Source: Lewinella sp. IMCC34183 (GTDB lineage Bacteria > Bacteroidota > Bacteroidia > Chitinophagales > Saprospiraceae). Taken from it: a stretch of DNA of 64,000 bases. The stretch is taken from assembly GCF_003390915.1 (NCBI RefSeq), contig NZ_QMEM01000005.1:186001-250000 (forward strand), written 5' to 3'. The translations under genes were made by a program, and so were the position numbers. The notes under the pieces are model-generated. The model did no database searches. It saw nothing but the letters and a program-made list of their open reading frames with translations, and was not told the DNA's origin. Shown here one piece after another: positions 7,691-16,652 of the stretch (within the stretch, counting starts at the first letter, position 1; each line of letters opens with the position of its first letter).

Positions 7691-10669
7691 ATGTGGGGCG
7701 TTAGGCTAACCGGCAATGGCGTAGTTTTCACCGTGTCTCTCGGCAACCTCTCCTTCCGGTTTTCCTGGCGCGCCTACCAGGCCCGCATCCTCGAACGGCT
7801 CGAGCAGTACCGCGACGACCGCAAGGTGCACATCGTGGCCCCGCCGGGTGCCGGCAAGACGGTCCTGGGCCTGGAGATCGTGCGCCGAATCGGCAAGCGC
7901 ACCCTCATCCTGGCGCCCAGCCTCACGATCCGGGAGCAGTGGGCGGAGCGGCTGGCGACCGACTTTGGGGGCGATCCGAACCTGGTTTCCTTCGACCTGG
8001 ACGCGCCGGGGGCCTTCACCATCGTCACCTACCAGGCCCTCTTCGCCTACCACGAGCGGGCGGGGACCGACGGACTCGACTGGGTGGCGACGCTCGTGGT
8101 CGACGAGTGCCACCACCTCCGGCGGGAGTGGTGGCGGGTACTCGACGCCGTCGCCGCCCGCTACCGTCCCGAGCTGGTAGCCCTCACCGCTACCCCACCC
8201 TACGACGTGAGCGGCGTGGAATGGCGGCGCTACCACGACTTCTGCGGCGAGATCGACGAGGAGATCAGCATCCCCGAACTGGTGGCCAGCGGCGACCTGT
8301 GCCCCCACCAGGATTACCTCTACCCCATCCTGCCCCCACCGGGCGAGGCCCGGCTGGTGGATGAGTGGCAGCAACGCAAGGACGACCTGCTGCAGCTGGC
8401 ACACACCCGCTCGGAACTCGCCTACCGCCTGCGCGACCACCCCTGGCTCCGCGAACCGGAGGCGCACTACGCGGCCATCTTCGAGCGCCCGGAATACTTC
8501 ACGGCCCTGCTGAGCGTGCTGCGCGCCCAGGGCAGTACGCCGCCCGCCGCGGCGCTGGGCGTGCTTCACGGGGAGGCTACCCTGGCCCCGCCGCTCGACG
8601 ATTACTGGCTGGGCGTCTTCCTCCAGGGGGCGCTGCGGTCGGACGACTTCTTCGCCGACGGGCCCGCCCGCGTGCTCCTTCAGCCCTACCGCCGAGCCCT
8701 GTCGGCGATGGGGGCCTGGGACCGCGGCAAGCTGCGCCTCGACGAGCCGCTGCCCCCGGCCACCGGCGCCGCGGCGGACGAGCTCGAGAGCCCCCGCAGC
8801 CAGCTGGAGGCTACGGTGCGCATCGCGGACCTGGAAAGCGACAGCCTGCTGGACAACCTGCGCATGGTCATATTGACCGACAACATCCACGACGAGTTCC
8901 TGCCCACCACGGAGCACGATCGCCGCCCCCTGCTGAAGATGGGGACGGTACCCGTCTTCGAGGCCCTGCGCCGCGAAGGCGACGCTTACTACCGCGACCA
9001 CCTCTGCGTGCTCACCGGCTCCCTGGTCATCCTGCCGGCGGCGGCGGTCGACCGCCTCGTACAGCTGGCCTACGCCGAGTTGCCGGCCACGACGGTGGTG
9101 GGCCGGCGGCCCCTCTTTCCCGGCTCGGACTTCACGGTAGTCGACGTGAGCGGCCTGGCAAACGCCCGCACCGTCGCATGGATCACCCAGCTCTTCACCG
9201 AGGGCGCGGTACGCATCATCGTCGGCACCAAATCGCTGCTGGGCGAGGGCTGGGACGCCCCGGTGGTCAACAGCCTGGTGCTGGCCAACCGGGTGGGCAG
9301 CTTCGTGCTCAGCAACCAGATGCGCGGCCGCGCAATCCGCACCGTGCCGGGGCAGCCGGACAAGACGGCCAACATCTGGCACCCGGTCGTCGTACACCCC
9401 GACGTGCGGCGCGGCGGGCCGCAGGTAGACCGCATGCGGAGGAGGTTTCGCGGGTTCGCGGGTCCAAGGTTAACCGGCGCGCCCGCCATCCAAAACGGCA
9501 TCGAGCGCTTCGACCTTACCGTCACCACCGCCGCCGCTCCGAAACCCGAGAAATCCGGTGATGCTCCCCCGGCCCTGCCCGCCTCTGGCCAGCGCTTCCG
9601 CACCACCGACGCCGACTCCCTGCTGGAGCTGCGCGACCTGGCGGAGCAGCGGGCCACCTCGCGCGACGAACTGGCCGACCGCTGGCGGACCGCCCTGGCC
9701 TCGGGCCGGCAACTGGTCGAGGCGATCCGCCCGCCCGCCGAGCGCTACTACGAGCGGAAGGACCCCCTGACCCTCCACTACCGGGAATCCGTGGACCGCC
9801 ATGTGGAGGAGCGCTACCGGCTCGTACTGGTACAAATGAAGGTCGCCAATATGCTCGCCCTCGCACTGGGCATCTGCGCGGGCGCACTGCTCCCGGCGAG
9901 CCTGCTGGCTACGGGCGTGGTGGCCGGCTTGGCCCTCGCGGGGGCGGCCTTTGTGATCCCGCGCTTCCTGCGCCTGCGGCGGGAGACGGCACCCCTGCTG
10001 CAGCGGCACGACCGGCACCCGGCCTTCGGCAAGGAGCTCAACCTGTGGCCCCACGTAGTGTATCCGGTAGTGTTTTCATTGCTGCTGGCCGGGCTGCACG
10101 TGACGGCGGTCGTCGGGTTCTGGGCGGTCTACTTCAGCTGGCTACTGATGACCACGGCCTTCCGGCCGGAAGCCAAGCGGAACGAGGCGGCCCGGCGGCA
10201 CACGCTGCTGGCGGACACCAGCCACCGGCTGCTCGCCTACGGCCGGGCGCTCGCCCAGACCCTCGGGGCGGGTCACTTTCACACGGCCGACCCCGACCAG
10301 CTGCGGCTGGAAGAAACCGACGGCGAGCAGCTGGTGTACCTGGCCGGGGCCGAGCACCACGATAACCAGCTGTTTTCGGGGGCGCTGTCGGAACTGATGT
10401 CGCCGGTCGACAATCCGCGCTACCTCCTGCGACTGAAGCTGCCCGACGACTGGAGCCGCGGCGAGTACTATCTCGGTGTGCCGACCGCCCTCGGTAACCG
10501 CCGCGACGCCGACCGCCTCGCCGAGCTCCTGAGCGCGGCCGTGGAACAGGACTTCGAGGCCATCTACACCCGGGAGCCCGCCGGTCGCCTCCATTTACTC
10601 ACCGCCCGCCTCCAGGCCAGCAGCAAAGCGGAAGCGGAGCTGGCCCGGCGGGAGCAACTGTGGCGCTAG
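7691..10669 (+). CDS. Superfamily 2 DEAD/DEAH-type helicase with membrane segments
   Basis: A 992-residue protein. The N-terminal half is an SF2 (ResIII-like) helicase: WRAYQARIL Q-like region, Walker A PPGAGKT (51-57), motif Ia LAPSLTIREQW, Walker B DECHH (139-143), motif III TATPP (166-170), then GEGWDAP near 517 and motif VI QMRGRAIR near 542. Residues about 565-700 are helical. Two to four membrane segments follow (about 716-757 and 788-825, for example LLPASLLATGVVAGLALAGAAFV), then a 170-residue soluble tail. A membrane-attached SF2 helicase is unusual. The GTG at 7733 is an alternative start. Its stop abuts the next ATG directly (10669/10670), so the two genes are almost surely translated together. 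Confidence 0.85.
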   Translation: MWGVRLTGNGVVFTVSLGNLSFRFSWRAYQARILERLEQYRDDRKVHIVAPPGAGKTVLGLEIVRRIGKRTLILAPSLTIREQWAERLATDFGGDPNLVSFDLDAPGAFTIVTYQALFAYHERAGTDGLDWVATLVVDECHHLRREWWRVLDAVAARYRPELVALTATPPYDVSGVEWRRYHDFCGEIDEEISIPELVASGDLCPHQDYLYPILPPPGEARLVDEWQQRKDDLLQLAHTRSELAYRLRDHPWLREPEAHYAAIFERPEYFTALLSVLRAQGSTPPAAALGVLHGEATLAPPLDDYWLGVFLQGALRSDDFFADGPARVLLQPYRRALSAMGAWDRGKLRLDEPLPPATGAAADELESPRSQLEATVRIADLESDSLLDNLRMVILTDNIHDEFLPTTEHDRRPLLKMGTVPVFEALRREGDAYYRDHLCVLTGSLVILPAAAVDRLVQLAYAELPATTVVGRRPLFPGSDFTVVDVSGLANARTVAWITQLFTEGAVRIIVGTKSLLGEGWDAPVVNSLVLANRVGSFVLSNQMRGRAIRTVPGQPDKTANIWHPVVVHPDVRRGGPQVDRMRRRFRGFAGPRLTGAPAIQNGIERFDLTVTTAAAPKPEKSGDAPPALPASGQRFRTTDADSLLELRDLAEQRATSRDELADRWRTALASGRQLVEAIRPPAERYYERKDPLTLHYRESVDRHVEERYRLVLVQMKVANMLALALGICAGALLPASLLATGVVAGLALAGAAFVIPRFLRLRRETAPLLQRHDRHPAFGKELNLWPHVVYPVVFSLLLAGLHVTAVVGFWAVYFSWLLMTTAFRPEAKRNEAARRHTLLADTSHRLLAYGRALAQTLGAGHFHTADPDQLRLEETDGEQLVYLAGAEHHDNQLFSGALSELMSPVDNPRYLLRLKLPDDWSRGEYYLGVPTALGNRRDADRLAELLSAAVEQDFEAIYTREPAGRLHLLTARLQASSKAEAELARREQLWR

Positions 10670-11383
10670 ATGATCTTCTATATCCTGGCCGCCCTCCTGT
10701 TCGCGCTCTGCGCCGTCCGGTTCTTCCGCCGTGCCCGGCAGGAAGCCCGCCGGCAGCGTACCCTCACCTGGCCCCGCGCTACCGCCACCCTGACGGAGGA
10801 TACGGATACCCTGGAGGTAGCCTCGGTCGACCGCTTCGACCACCCGACCTTCTACCGGGCGGAACTGACCGAGTCCTACGTTTTCTACGCCCGCGGCCAG
10901 CGCTTCACCGGCCGGCGGCTGGCGCCCGGCCTCGACCGCCTGAATGCCTCCGAAGCGGGCCTTTTCCTGAAGGAACTTGCCAAGCACCGGACCTACGAAG
11001 TACAGTTCGACCCCCGGAACCCGGAGGACAATTACCTGACCGTCGGCAACGAGCTGCTGAACTACGGCAAGCAGATCATGTACCTGCTGTACGGTACCGG
11101 GCTGCCGGCGCTCTTCATCTACCTGGGGGGGAATTCAGGCGGTACCCCCGGGGCCACCTTCATCTTTGTTTGTTTGCTGCTACTGGGTCCTGCACTCCTC
11201 GCGGCCCTTTACTTCTCGGTCAAACCCCTCTTCAACCTGGGTTCCCTGCTCCTGCCCGTGGTCCAGGATCAGCCAGGGTCCCCGGAATCGCGACCGGGCG
11301 ACGACCTGCTGGATAGCCTGGCCCGGCGCCCCACCGCACCTGCGGCCCCGCCCCAAAAAATAGCCCGCAAGGAACGCCGGTAA
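10670..11383 (+). CDS. DUF3592-type membrane protein
   Basis: A 237-residue membrane protein. An N-terminal membrane segment (FYILAALLFALCAVRFF) is followed by the DUF3592 pattern: WPRATATLTE, then ELTESYVFYARGQRFTG, then YEVQFDPRNPEDNYL. Two more hydrophobic segments (LLYGTGLPALFIYLG and FVCLLLLGPALLAALYF) and a basic tail follow. The molecular role of DUF3592 is unknown. The start codon immediately follows the helicase stop codon, pointing to translational coupling and a shared membrane-associated function. Confidence 0.75.
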   Translation: MIFYILAALLFALCAVRFFRRARQEARRQRTLTWPRATATLTEDTDTLEVASVDRFDHPTFYRAELTESYVFYARGQRFTGRRLAPGLDRLNASEAGLFLKELAKHRTYEVQFDPRNPEDNYLTVGNELLNYGKQIMYLLYGTGLPALFIYLGGNSGGTPGATFIFVCLLLLGPALLAALYFSVKPLFNLGSLLLPVVQDQPGSPESRPGDDLLDSLARRPTAPAAPPQKIARKERR

Positions 11384-11455
11384 GTCGGTTCGCCACCGCC
11401 GGCCCTCCAACCCTGCCGCTGACTGGGACGTTCCTTTGGCAAATAGTTATCCCCC

Positions 11456-13798
11456 ATGGGCGTCGATCTCCAAAGCAACACTTCTCTCTCCCCCGGTATT
11501 CAGGCAATGCTTCCGTTTCTGTACGCGGCCTGGTCGGACCGCCACCTGAGCGTACCGCAGATCCGGGCGCTGCGTAAGGAAGCGGGTGAGCTCCCCTTCC
11601 TGACCGACCAGGACAAGCAAACCCTGAACACCTGGAGCGACCCCGTGCACCCGCCGAGCCGCGAGCGCTACCAGCAGTGGCTGAGCAGTGGGCGCGCCGC
11701 CGCCGGGGCCCTGCCGGAAGAGGCCACCGCCAGCCTGGCCGAACTGGGCGTCTGGTTGGGTCTGGCCGCCGAGGAAGACCCCGACGCCCGCCGCGCCTTC
11801 TGGCAGGAGCAACTGCCCGCCCTGCGCCACATCGAGGAGGGCCTGGGCGGCGTGCAGGAGGATACCTACCGCTCGCTCTTCCCCCTCTACGACCAGCGGG
11901 AGAAACTGAACGAGGCCATCACGGAATCCAGCGTCAACCCCGCCGTCCTGCAGGACCTGCTGGAGGGCCCGCGGGCGGAGATCATCGCGCGGACCAAGGA
12001 GATCCTGCTGCGCCCCAGCTTCGACCGGCCCACCCTGCGGATTAAGGAGGACTATCGCGAGCAGGTGCTGCGCTGGTGCAAGGAACTGGCCCAGGAGGGC
12101 ATCGGTGCCCTCTCCTACCCCGAAGCATACGGCGGCGAGGACAGCATGTCGGAATACGCCGGGGCCTTCGAGGCCATCGCCTACCACGACCTGAGCCTGG
12201 TCATCAAGTTCGGGGTGCAGTTCGGCCTCTGGGGCGGGGCGGTGTACAACCTGGGCAGTAAGCGCCACCACGACCGCTGGCTGCGGGAGACCGGTACCCT
12301 GGAGCTGCCCGGCTGCTTCGCCATGACCGAGACCGGCCACGGCAGCAACGTGCGCGGACTGGAAACCACGGCCGTGTACGACCCCGAGCACCGCGAACTG
12401 ATCGTACACTCACCCAGCATCGCGGCCGGCAAGGAATACATCGGCAACGCCATGCACGCCCGGATGGCGGCGGTGTTCTGTCAGCTGATCGTGAACGGGG
12501 AGAGCCACGGGGTACACGCCGTAGTGGTGCCGATCCGCGACGAGGCGGGCTACGTGCTGCCGGGCATCCGCGTCGAGGACAACGGCTACAAGATGGGGCT
12601 GAACGGGGTGGACAACGGCCGGCTCTGGTTCGACCAGGTACGGGTGCCGGTGGATAACCTCCTCGACAAGTACGGCGGCATCACGGAGGAGGGGACCTAC
12701 GAAAGCCCGATCAAGAGCCCGGGCAAGCGCTTCTTCACCATGCTCGGCACCCTGGTGGGCGGACGGGTGTTCGTACCGCGGGCGGGCCTGAGCGCGGCCA
12801 AGTCGGCCCTGGCCATCGCCGTACGCTATGGGCTGCGGCGGCGGCAGTTCCCCTCCGAGTCCATGCGTTCGGAGACGATCATCCTCGACTACCCCAACCA
12901 GCAGCGGCGGCTGATCCCGCGGGTTGCAAAGGCCTACGCCCTGCAGTTCGGGCTCGACCACCTGCTGGAGCGCTACGTCAACCGGACGCCCGACGACATG
13001 CGCGAGATCGAGGCCATGGCGGCGGGACTGAAGTCCTACGCCACCTGGTTCACCACCGCCACCATCCAGGAGTGCCGGGAGGCCACCGGCGGCAAGGGCT
13101 ACCTGGCGGAGAACCGCTTCGCCGACCTGAAGGCCGACACCGACATCTTCGCCACCTTCGAGGGCGACAATACGGTACTCATGCAGCTGCTGGCCAAGAG
13201 CCTGCTGACCGAGTTCAAGAAATCCTTCCAGGAGGACGGTAACGTCGCGGTACTGAAGTTCATCGGCCGGCGGGTGAGTACGCTGGTCACCGAGCAGAAC
13301 CCCTACGTGGTGCGGCAGACCGACCGCGAGCACCTGGAGAGCCGCGGCTTCTACCAGTCGGCCTTCCACTTCCGCGCCAGCCGGCTGGTCACCACCCTGG
13401 CCCAGCGCCTGCGCGCCTACATCAAGGAGGGAATGAGCAGCTACCAGGCGGGCCTGCTGTGCCAGACGCACATGATCGCCGCGGCCGAGGCCTACGTGGA
13501 GCAGCTGGTGCTGGACGCCAGCCTGGAGGCGGTGGACGGACGCAAGCCGGCGGACGACGCCGGCAGCTCCGACGGCTCCCACGCCCTACTGGAAAAGGTC
13601 GTCACGCTCTACGCGGCCCACACCATCGAATCGCACGCCGCCTGGTACCTGGAAAGCGGCTACATCAGCGGGCAGAAGAGCAAGGCGGTGCGCAAGCTGG
13701 TCGACAAGCTCTGCGCCGAGTTGCGCCCCGAGGCGGGCGTGCTGGTGGACGGCTTCGGGATACCGGATAAACTGCTGGGGGCGCCGATCGCGCTGTGA
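11456..13798 (+). CDS. Acyl-CoA oxidase/dehydrogenase family flavoenzyme
   Basis: A 780-residue protein, longer than ordinary acyl-CoA dehydrogenases (about 380-600). It matches the acyl-CoA oxidase layout: an N-terminal helical extension (about 1-200), then FAMTETGHGSNVRGLETTA, GKEYIGNAMHARMAAVF and GVHAVVVPIRDE, the flavin- and substrate-binding middle domain, then a long double C-terminal helical region with GGKGYLAENRFADLKADTDIFATFEGDN. The family oxidises acyl-CoA to trans-2-enoyl-CoA in beta-oxidation; oxidases pass electrons to oxygen. Whether this one is an oxidase or a dehydrogenase cannot be decided from sequence alone. It stands alone, without other beta-oxidation genes nearby. Confidence 0.88.
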   Translation: MGVDLQSNTSLSPGIQAMLPFLYAAWSDRHLSVPQIRALRKEAGELPFLTDQDKQTLNTWSDPVHPPSRERYQQWLSSGRAAAGALPEEATASLAELGVWLGLAAEEDPDARRAFWQEQLPALRHIEEGLGGVQEDTYRSLFPLYDQREKLNEAITESSVNPAVLQDLLEGPRAEIIARTKEILLRPSFDRPTLRIKEDYREQVLRWCKELAQEGIGALSYPEAYGGEDSMSEYAGAFEAIAYHDLSLVIKFGVQFGLWGGAVYNLGSKRHHDRWLRETGTLELPGCFAMTETGHGSNVRGLETTAVYDPEHRELIVHSPSIAAGKEYIGNAMHARMAAVFCQLIVNGESHGVHAVVVPIRDEAGYVLPGIRVEDNGYKMGLNGVDNGRLWFDQVRVPVDNLLDKYGGITEEGTYESPIKSPGKRFFTMLGTLVGGRVFVPRAGLSAAKSALAIAVRYGLRRRQFPSESMRSETIILDYPNQQRRLIPRVAKAYALQFGLDHLLERYVNRTPDDMREIEAMAAGLKSYATWFTTATIQECREATGGKGYLAENRFADLKADTDIFATFEGDNTVLMQLLAKSLLTEFKKSFQEDGNVAVLKFIGRRVSTLVTEQNPYVVRQTDREHLESRGFYQSAFHFRASRLVTTLAQRLRAYIKEGMSSYQAGLLCQTHMIAAAEAYVEQLVLDASLEAVDGRKPADDAGSSDGSHALLEKVVTLYAAHTIESHAAWYLESGYISGQKSKAVRKLVDKLCAELRPEAGVLVDGFGIPDKLLGAPIAL

Positions 13799-13903
13799 TA
13801 CGGGATGCGCCGTCGGGATAAGCCGCGGTATGAGTAATTGGTAGTAAGGCGCGCCGGGTCCGAAGTTTCTGGCATTCCCGAAGCACGGCCTGGAGGATTT
13901 ATA

Positions 13904-15079
13904 CTACTTCAGCCGCAGCACCATGAGCATCCCGCCCGCCCCGGGTGGTGGATCGTTGGAAAAGTACTGCTGAAGTACCGCTCGCCAGCTATCCGGCTCC
14001 CGGGATGGTAGCGTTTGCAGCAGTTCGTGAAAGGCACGGGGATACACCGCGGCAAAGTATCCATCGGTATAGATCGAGGGTACCGGCAGGAGTACGCCTG
14101 CCGCTTGCAAATACGCGGTATTGAGAAGTGTCGTATCCGGCAAGGACACGGCCAGGTAATTTTGGTAATTATAGTCGTAGTTCGTGAGCAGTATATCCTC
14201 GTCGCCCACCACCCACCCCGGCTGAACGAGGTTGCGGTCGGCCATATATTCGAACGCGTCCTCCACCTGACGGTCCTCAAATGGATTTGATTCGGCCTGT
14301 CCGGAATCGAATGTCCAGGAAATTTTCGGGATAAGCTCCCGGCTTGCCGTATCCACGGTATAGAGCGTATTCAACAGGGGACGGGTGTAGTATATGGAGT
14401 CTTTCCACCGCAGCAGCGTGTGATCGAAATAATAGCGCCGCTGGGCAGCCGGCAGTACCGGGGCGTTGCCGATTCCCGTGCGCAGCTTGCCTCCGTCAAG
14501 CAGTGCCAGACGGAAATATTTCGGTCCGCCGGACGGTACTTCCGTAGCGTACCCACTGACCTCCGCGAGGCGGATGTCCTGTCCTACCGATATGGCGTTA
14601 TCGTGCTTCAGCCCGAGCGGAATAGTTCGGACGAAGTTTCCGTCCGTATCGATCTCCATGAGCGAGAAATCGCTGCTCCCCGATACCTCCAGGTGACCGG
14701 TATAGCTATTGCGGTAAGCGTACCGGACCGGGTTGCTTTCGCTGGGTTGCAGGTAGCGATCGTCAAGGTGCCATACCAATTCACCGTATTCGGAGACGCG
14801 ACTCACGCCTCTGAATCGGTCCACTATGATATAGTCGCCCGCTACCGCCTGTACATAAATCGGATAGTTCCCCACCCGCTCGTATACCTTGTCTGAAAGT
14901 GGAATGAGGGACAGATCGAATAAGGAATCTACGTCGGCGTACGGCTGGCTGTTGGTGTTATCGATCGCGTAATGAGTAGTGTCTTGCGGGGCACTCTGGT
15001 TGCAAGCGAGCAAAAGCGTGACAACCAGCGAAATACATACACCATGGTAAATAGACTTCCCTATACCGTCTTTCGTCAT
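13904..15079 (-). CDS. 6-bladed beta-propeller lipoprotein
   Basis: A 391-residue exported protein with lipobox LLAC (Cys26). The body matches the Bacteroidota 6-bladed beta-propeller family: opening strands LIPLSDKVYERVGNYPIYVQ, then GDYIIVDRFRGVSRVSEYGEL, the characteristic blade with a remembered-state phrase, followed by FSLMEIDTDGNFVRTI and the YYFDHTLLRWKDSIYYTRPLLNT-type blade. Its GC content looks lower than that of its neighbours, which may hint at transfer. Such lipoproteins are common and functionally unassigned. It is convergent with the acyl-CoA oxidase gene. Confidence 0.8.
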   Translation of the reverse strand: MTKDGIGKSIYHGVCISLVVTLLLACNQSAPQDTTHYAIDNTNSQPYADVDSLFDLSLIPLSDKVYERVGNYPIYVQAVAGDYIIVDRFRGVSRVSEYGELVWHLDDRYLQPSESNPVRYAYRNSYTGHLEVSGSSDFSLMEIDTDGNFVRTIPLGLKHDNAISVGQDIRLAEVSGYATEVPSGGPKYFRLALLDGGKLRTGIGNAPVLPAAQRRYYFDHTLLRWKDSIYYTRPLLNTLYTVDTASRELIPKISWTFDSGQAESNPFEDRQVEDAFEYMADRNLVQPGWVVGDEDILLTNYDYNYQNYLAVSLPDTTLLNTAYLQAAGVLLPVPSIYTDGYFAAVYPRAFHELLQTLPSREPDSWRAVLQQYFSNDPPPGAGGMLMVLRLK

Positions 15080-15331
15080 CTGGAAGAATGATTTTTCGGT
15101 ATTGATACGTAAGATATAAGCGAGTCTGACGGTACAATTCTTCTAATGGAATACCAGTAGCCGGTACCGGATCCTTAACTAAGCCTACGAAACGCCGTGG
15201 CGATACCTAGCCGGTCGGGATACCCGTACGCACTACCACGGAACCATCTACTTCGAAGCCTGTCCTTACCAACGGCGGCGTAGCGCGGGTGCGGTGGGCG
15301 TGGCATCCGGAGTACGCGGTGCGGCCGGCCC

Positions 15332-15997
15332 CTACTTTCCCGAGACGATCCGCAGCGTGGTTATTCCCCGGGTACCGGGCCGCAGTTCCGCTCCGGCGCT
15401 TTCGCGCAGGTCCTTCTGAAGTTCTTCGAGGGTGGCGGTCCGGGAAAAGGCCACCGATGCGCAGCAGACGTCCGCGTTCAGGAAGTAGGTTTCGGTCCGG
15501 TACGTATTCAGCAGGTCCACCAGTTCGGACGTGGAGATATCGGCCGCCGCCACGGATTCATCGTCGATGCTCTTTATTGCTCCTTCCGGCAGGACGTCCC
15601 GTGCCGCACGGTCTCCAAATGAGTCACCGGCTTCTACCGCGTACCCGTAGGTCGGTACGCTGATGATCTCTACCCGTCCGCCGACGTATTCCGCCAGTGC
15701 CCGGATGGCCGTCTCCGTAGCCTCCGCGGTGTTCAGGTCGGGGTACTCATAAAAGAAATCTACGCGCGGGTCCTTATTCAGCAGGTACTCTACCGGCCCG
15801 TCGCTGATGCGGTTCAGGACCTCGCTGACGGAAAAGCCCCGGTACTGCATCAGGTGCGGTCCGGAAGCCGTGCCGGTGGTGTTCCGGCTGAGTTCGGTGG
15901 GGGCGATCTGCGGTCCCTCCTGCCCGGTGGGATGTACGGCCGCGAAGAGAAGCAGGGCGAAAACGAGCAGGGAGGAGAGAAAGTATCTGGAAGTCAT
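15332..15997 (-). CDS. Secreted protein of unknown function
   Basis: Taking the ATG at 15997, the product is 221 residues with a signal peptide (YFLSSLLVFALLLFAAVHP). The ATG at 16036 would put 13 polar residues before the signal. The mature part has two similar alpha/beta halves: YRGFSVSEVLNRISDGPVEY with a later FYEYPDLNTAEATETAIRAL, and DISTSELVDLLNTYR with ATLEELQKDLRES, ending in TTLRIVSG. This repeated pattern looks secretin-like or DUF3738-like, but I cannot assign it. It faces away from the PPC-domain gene, with 105 bases between their starts. Confidence 0.6.
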   Translation of the reverse strand: MTSRYFLSSLLVFALLLFAAVHPTGQEGPQIAPTELSRNTTGTASGPHLMQYRGFSVSEVLNRISDGPVEYLLNKDPRVDFFYEYPDLNTAEATETAIRALAEYVGGRVEIISVPTYGYAVEAGDSFGDRAARDVLPEGAIKSIDDESVAAADISTSELVDLLNTYRTETYFLNADVCCASVAFSRTATLEELQKDLRESAGAELRPGTRGITTLRIVSGK

Positions 15998-16102
15998 TGC
16001 TGAGAATTGGTTGTGCGGGGTAAACAGGTGCGTCACGAAATCGCGGCTGCTTTAAAGTACGGGGTATTTTGCTCACCTTTCAACCGTTCTCCGCCCCGCC
16101 CC

Positions 16103-16582
16103 ATGAAAAGCTATATTCTACCCCTTCTATTTCTCGCGTACAGCCCGTTCGCCTGCCAATCGCCCCCGCCCGTGTCGCACACCGCTACCCCCGTCCATCC
16201 CCTCCGCCTGATGCCCGGCGACGACCTCCGCGCCGGCATCCAGCAGTACGTCGACGAGCACGGCATCGAGGCCGGCTACATCATTACCTGCGTGGGGAGC
16301 CTCACCGACTGGAACCTCCGCTTCGCCAACCAGGAGGGTGCGGCCTCGGGCAGCGGCCACTTCGAGATCGTCAGCCTGGTAGGTACGGTAAGCACCCACG
16401 GCAGTCACCTGCACCTGAGCGTGGCCGACAGCACCGGCCGCGTCACCGGCGGTCACCTGCTCGACGGCAACCTCATCTACACCACCGCCGAGATCGTAAT
16501 CGGGGAGAGCCCGGACTACCGCTTCCTGCGGGAAGACGACGGCAGCACCGGCTACCGGGAGCTGAAGATTCGGCGGCGGTAG
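16103..16582 (+). CDS. Exported PPC/DUF296 domain protein
   Basis: The ATG at 16103 gives a 159-residue protein with a lipoprotein-like signal (LAYSPFAC, Cys18). The body is a single PPC (DUF296) domain: PLRLMPGDDLRAGIQQYV, AGYIITCVGSLTDWNLRFAN, GHFEIVSLVGTVS, then HLHLSVADSTGRVTGGHLL. In this family the His and Gly residues of HGSHLHLS and GGHL line a metal-binding or ligand-binding trimer surface. The family is usually cytoplasmic or fused to AT-hooks in plants, so an exported copy is noteworthy. The role is unknown. Confidence 0.85.
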   Translation: MKSYILPLLFLAYSPFACQSPPPVSHTATPVHPLRLMPGDDLRAGIQQYVDEHGIEAGYIITCVGSLTDWNLRFANQEGAASGSGHFEIVSLVGTVSTHGSHLHLSVADSTGRVTGGHLLDGNLIYTTAEIVIGESPDYRFLREDDGSTGYRELKIRRR

Positions 16583-16652
16583 GGCTATTTATTGTAGGTA
16601 CACGCAAAGAACTATCCGACCGGGGTGCCGTTAACTAGCAAAGCCCAACCAT

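Noticed and set aside
7489-7746. Minus-strand 85-residue frame in the helicase leader
   Set aside because: No recognisable signal or family, and it overlaps the helicase 5' end.
7706-9397. 563-residue minus-strand open frame opposite the helicase
   Set aside because: High-GC codon shadow; the helicase frame has clear motifs while the antisense translation is Gly/Val/Arg-rich without any family.
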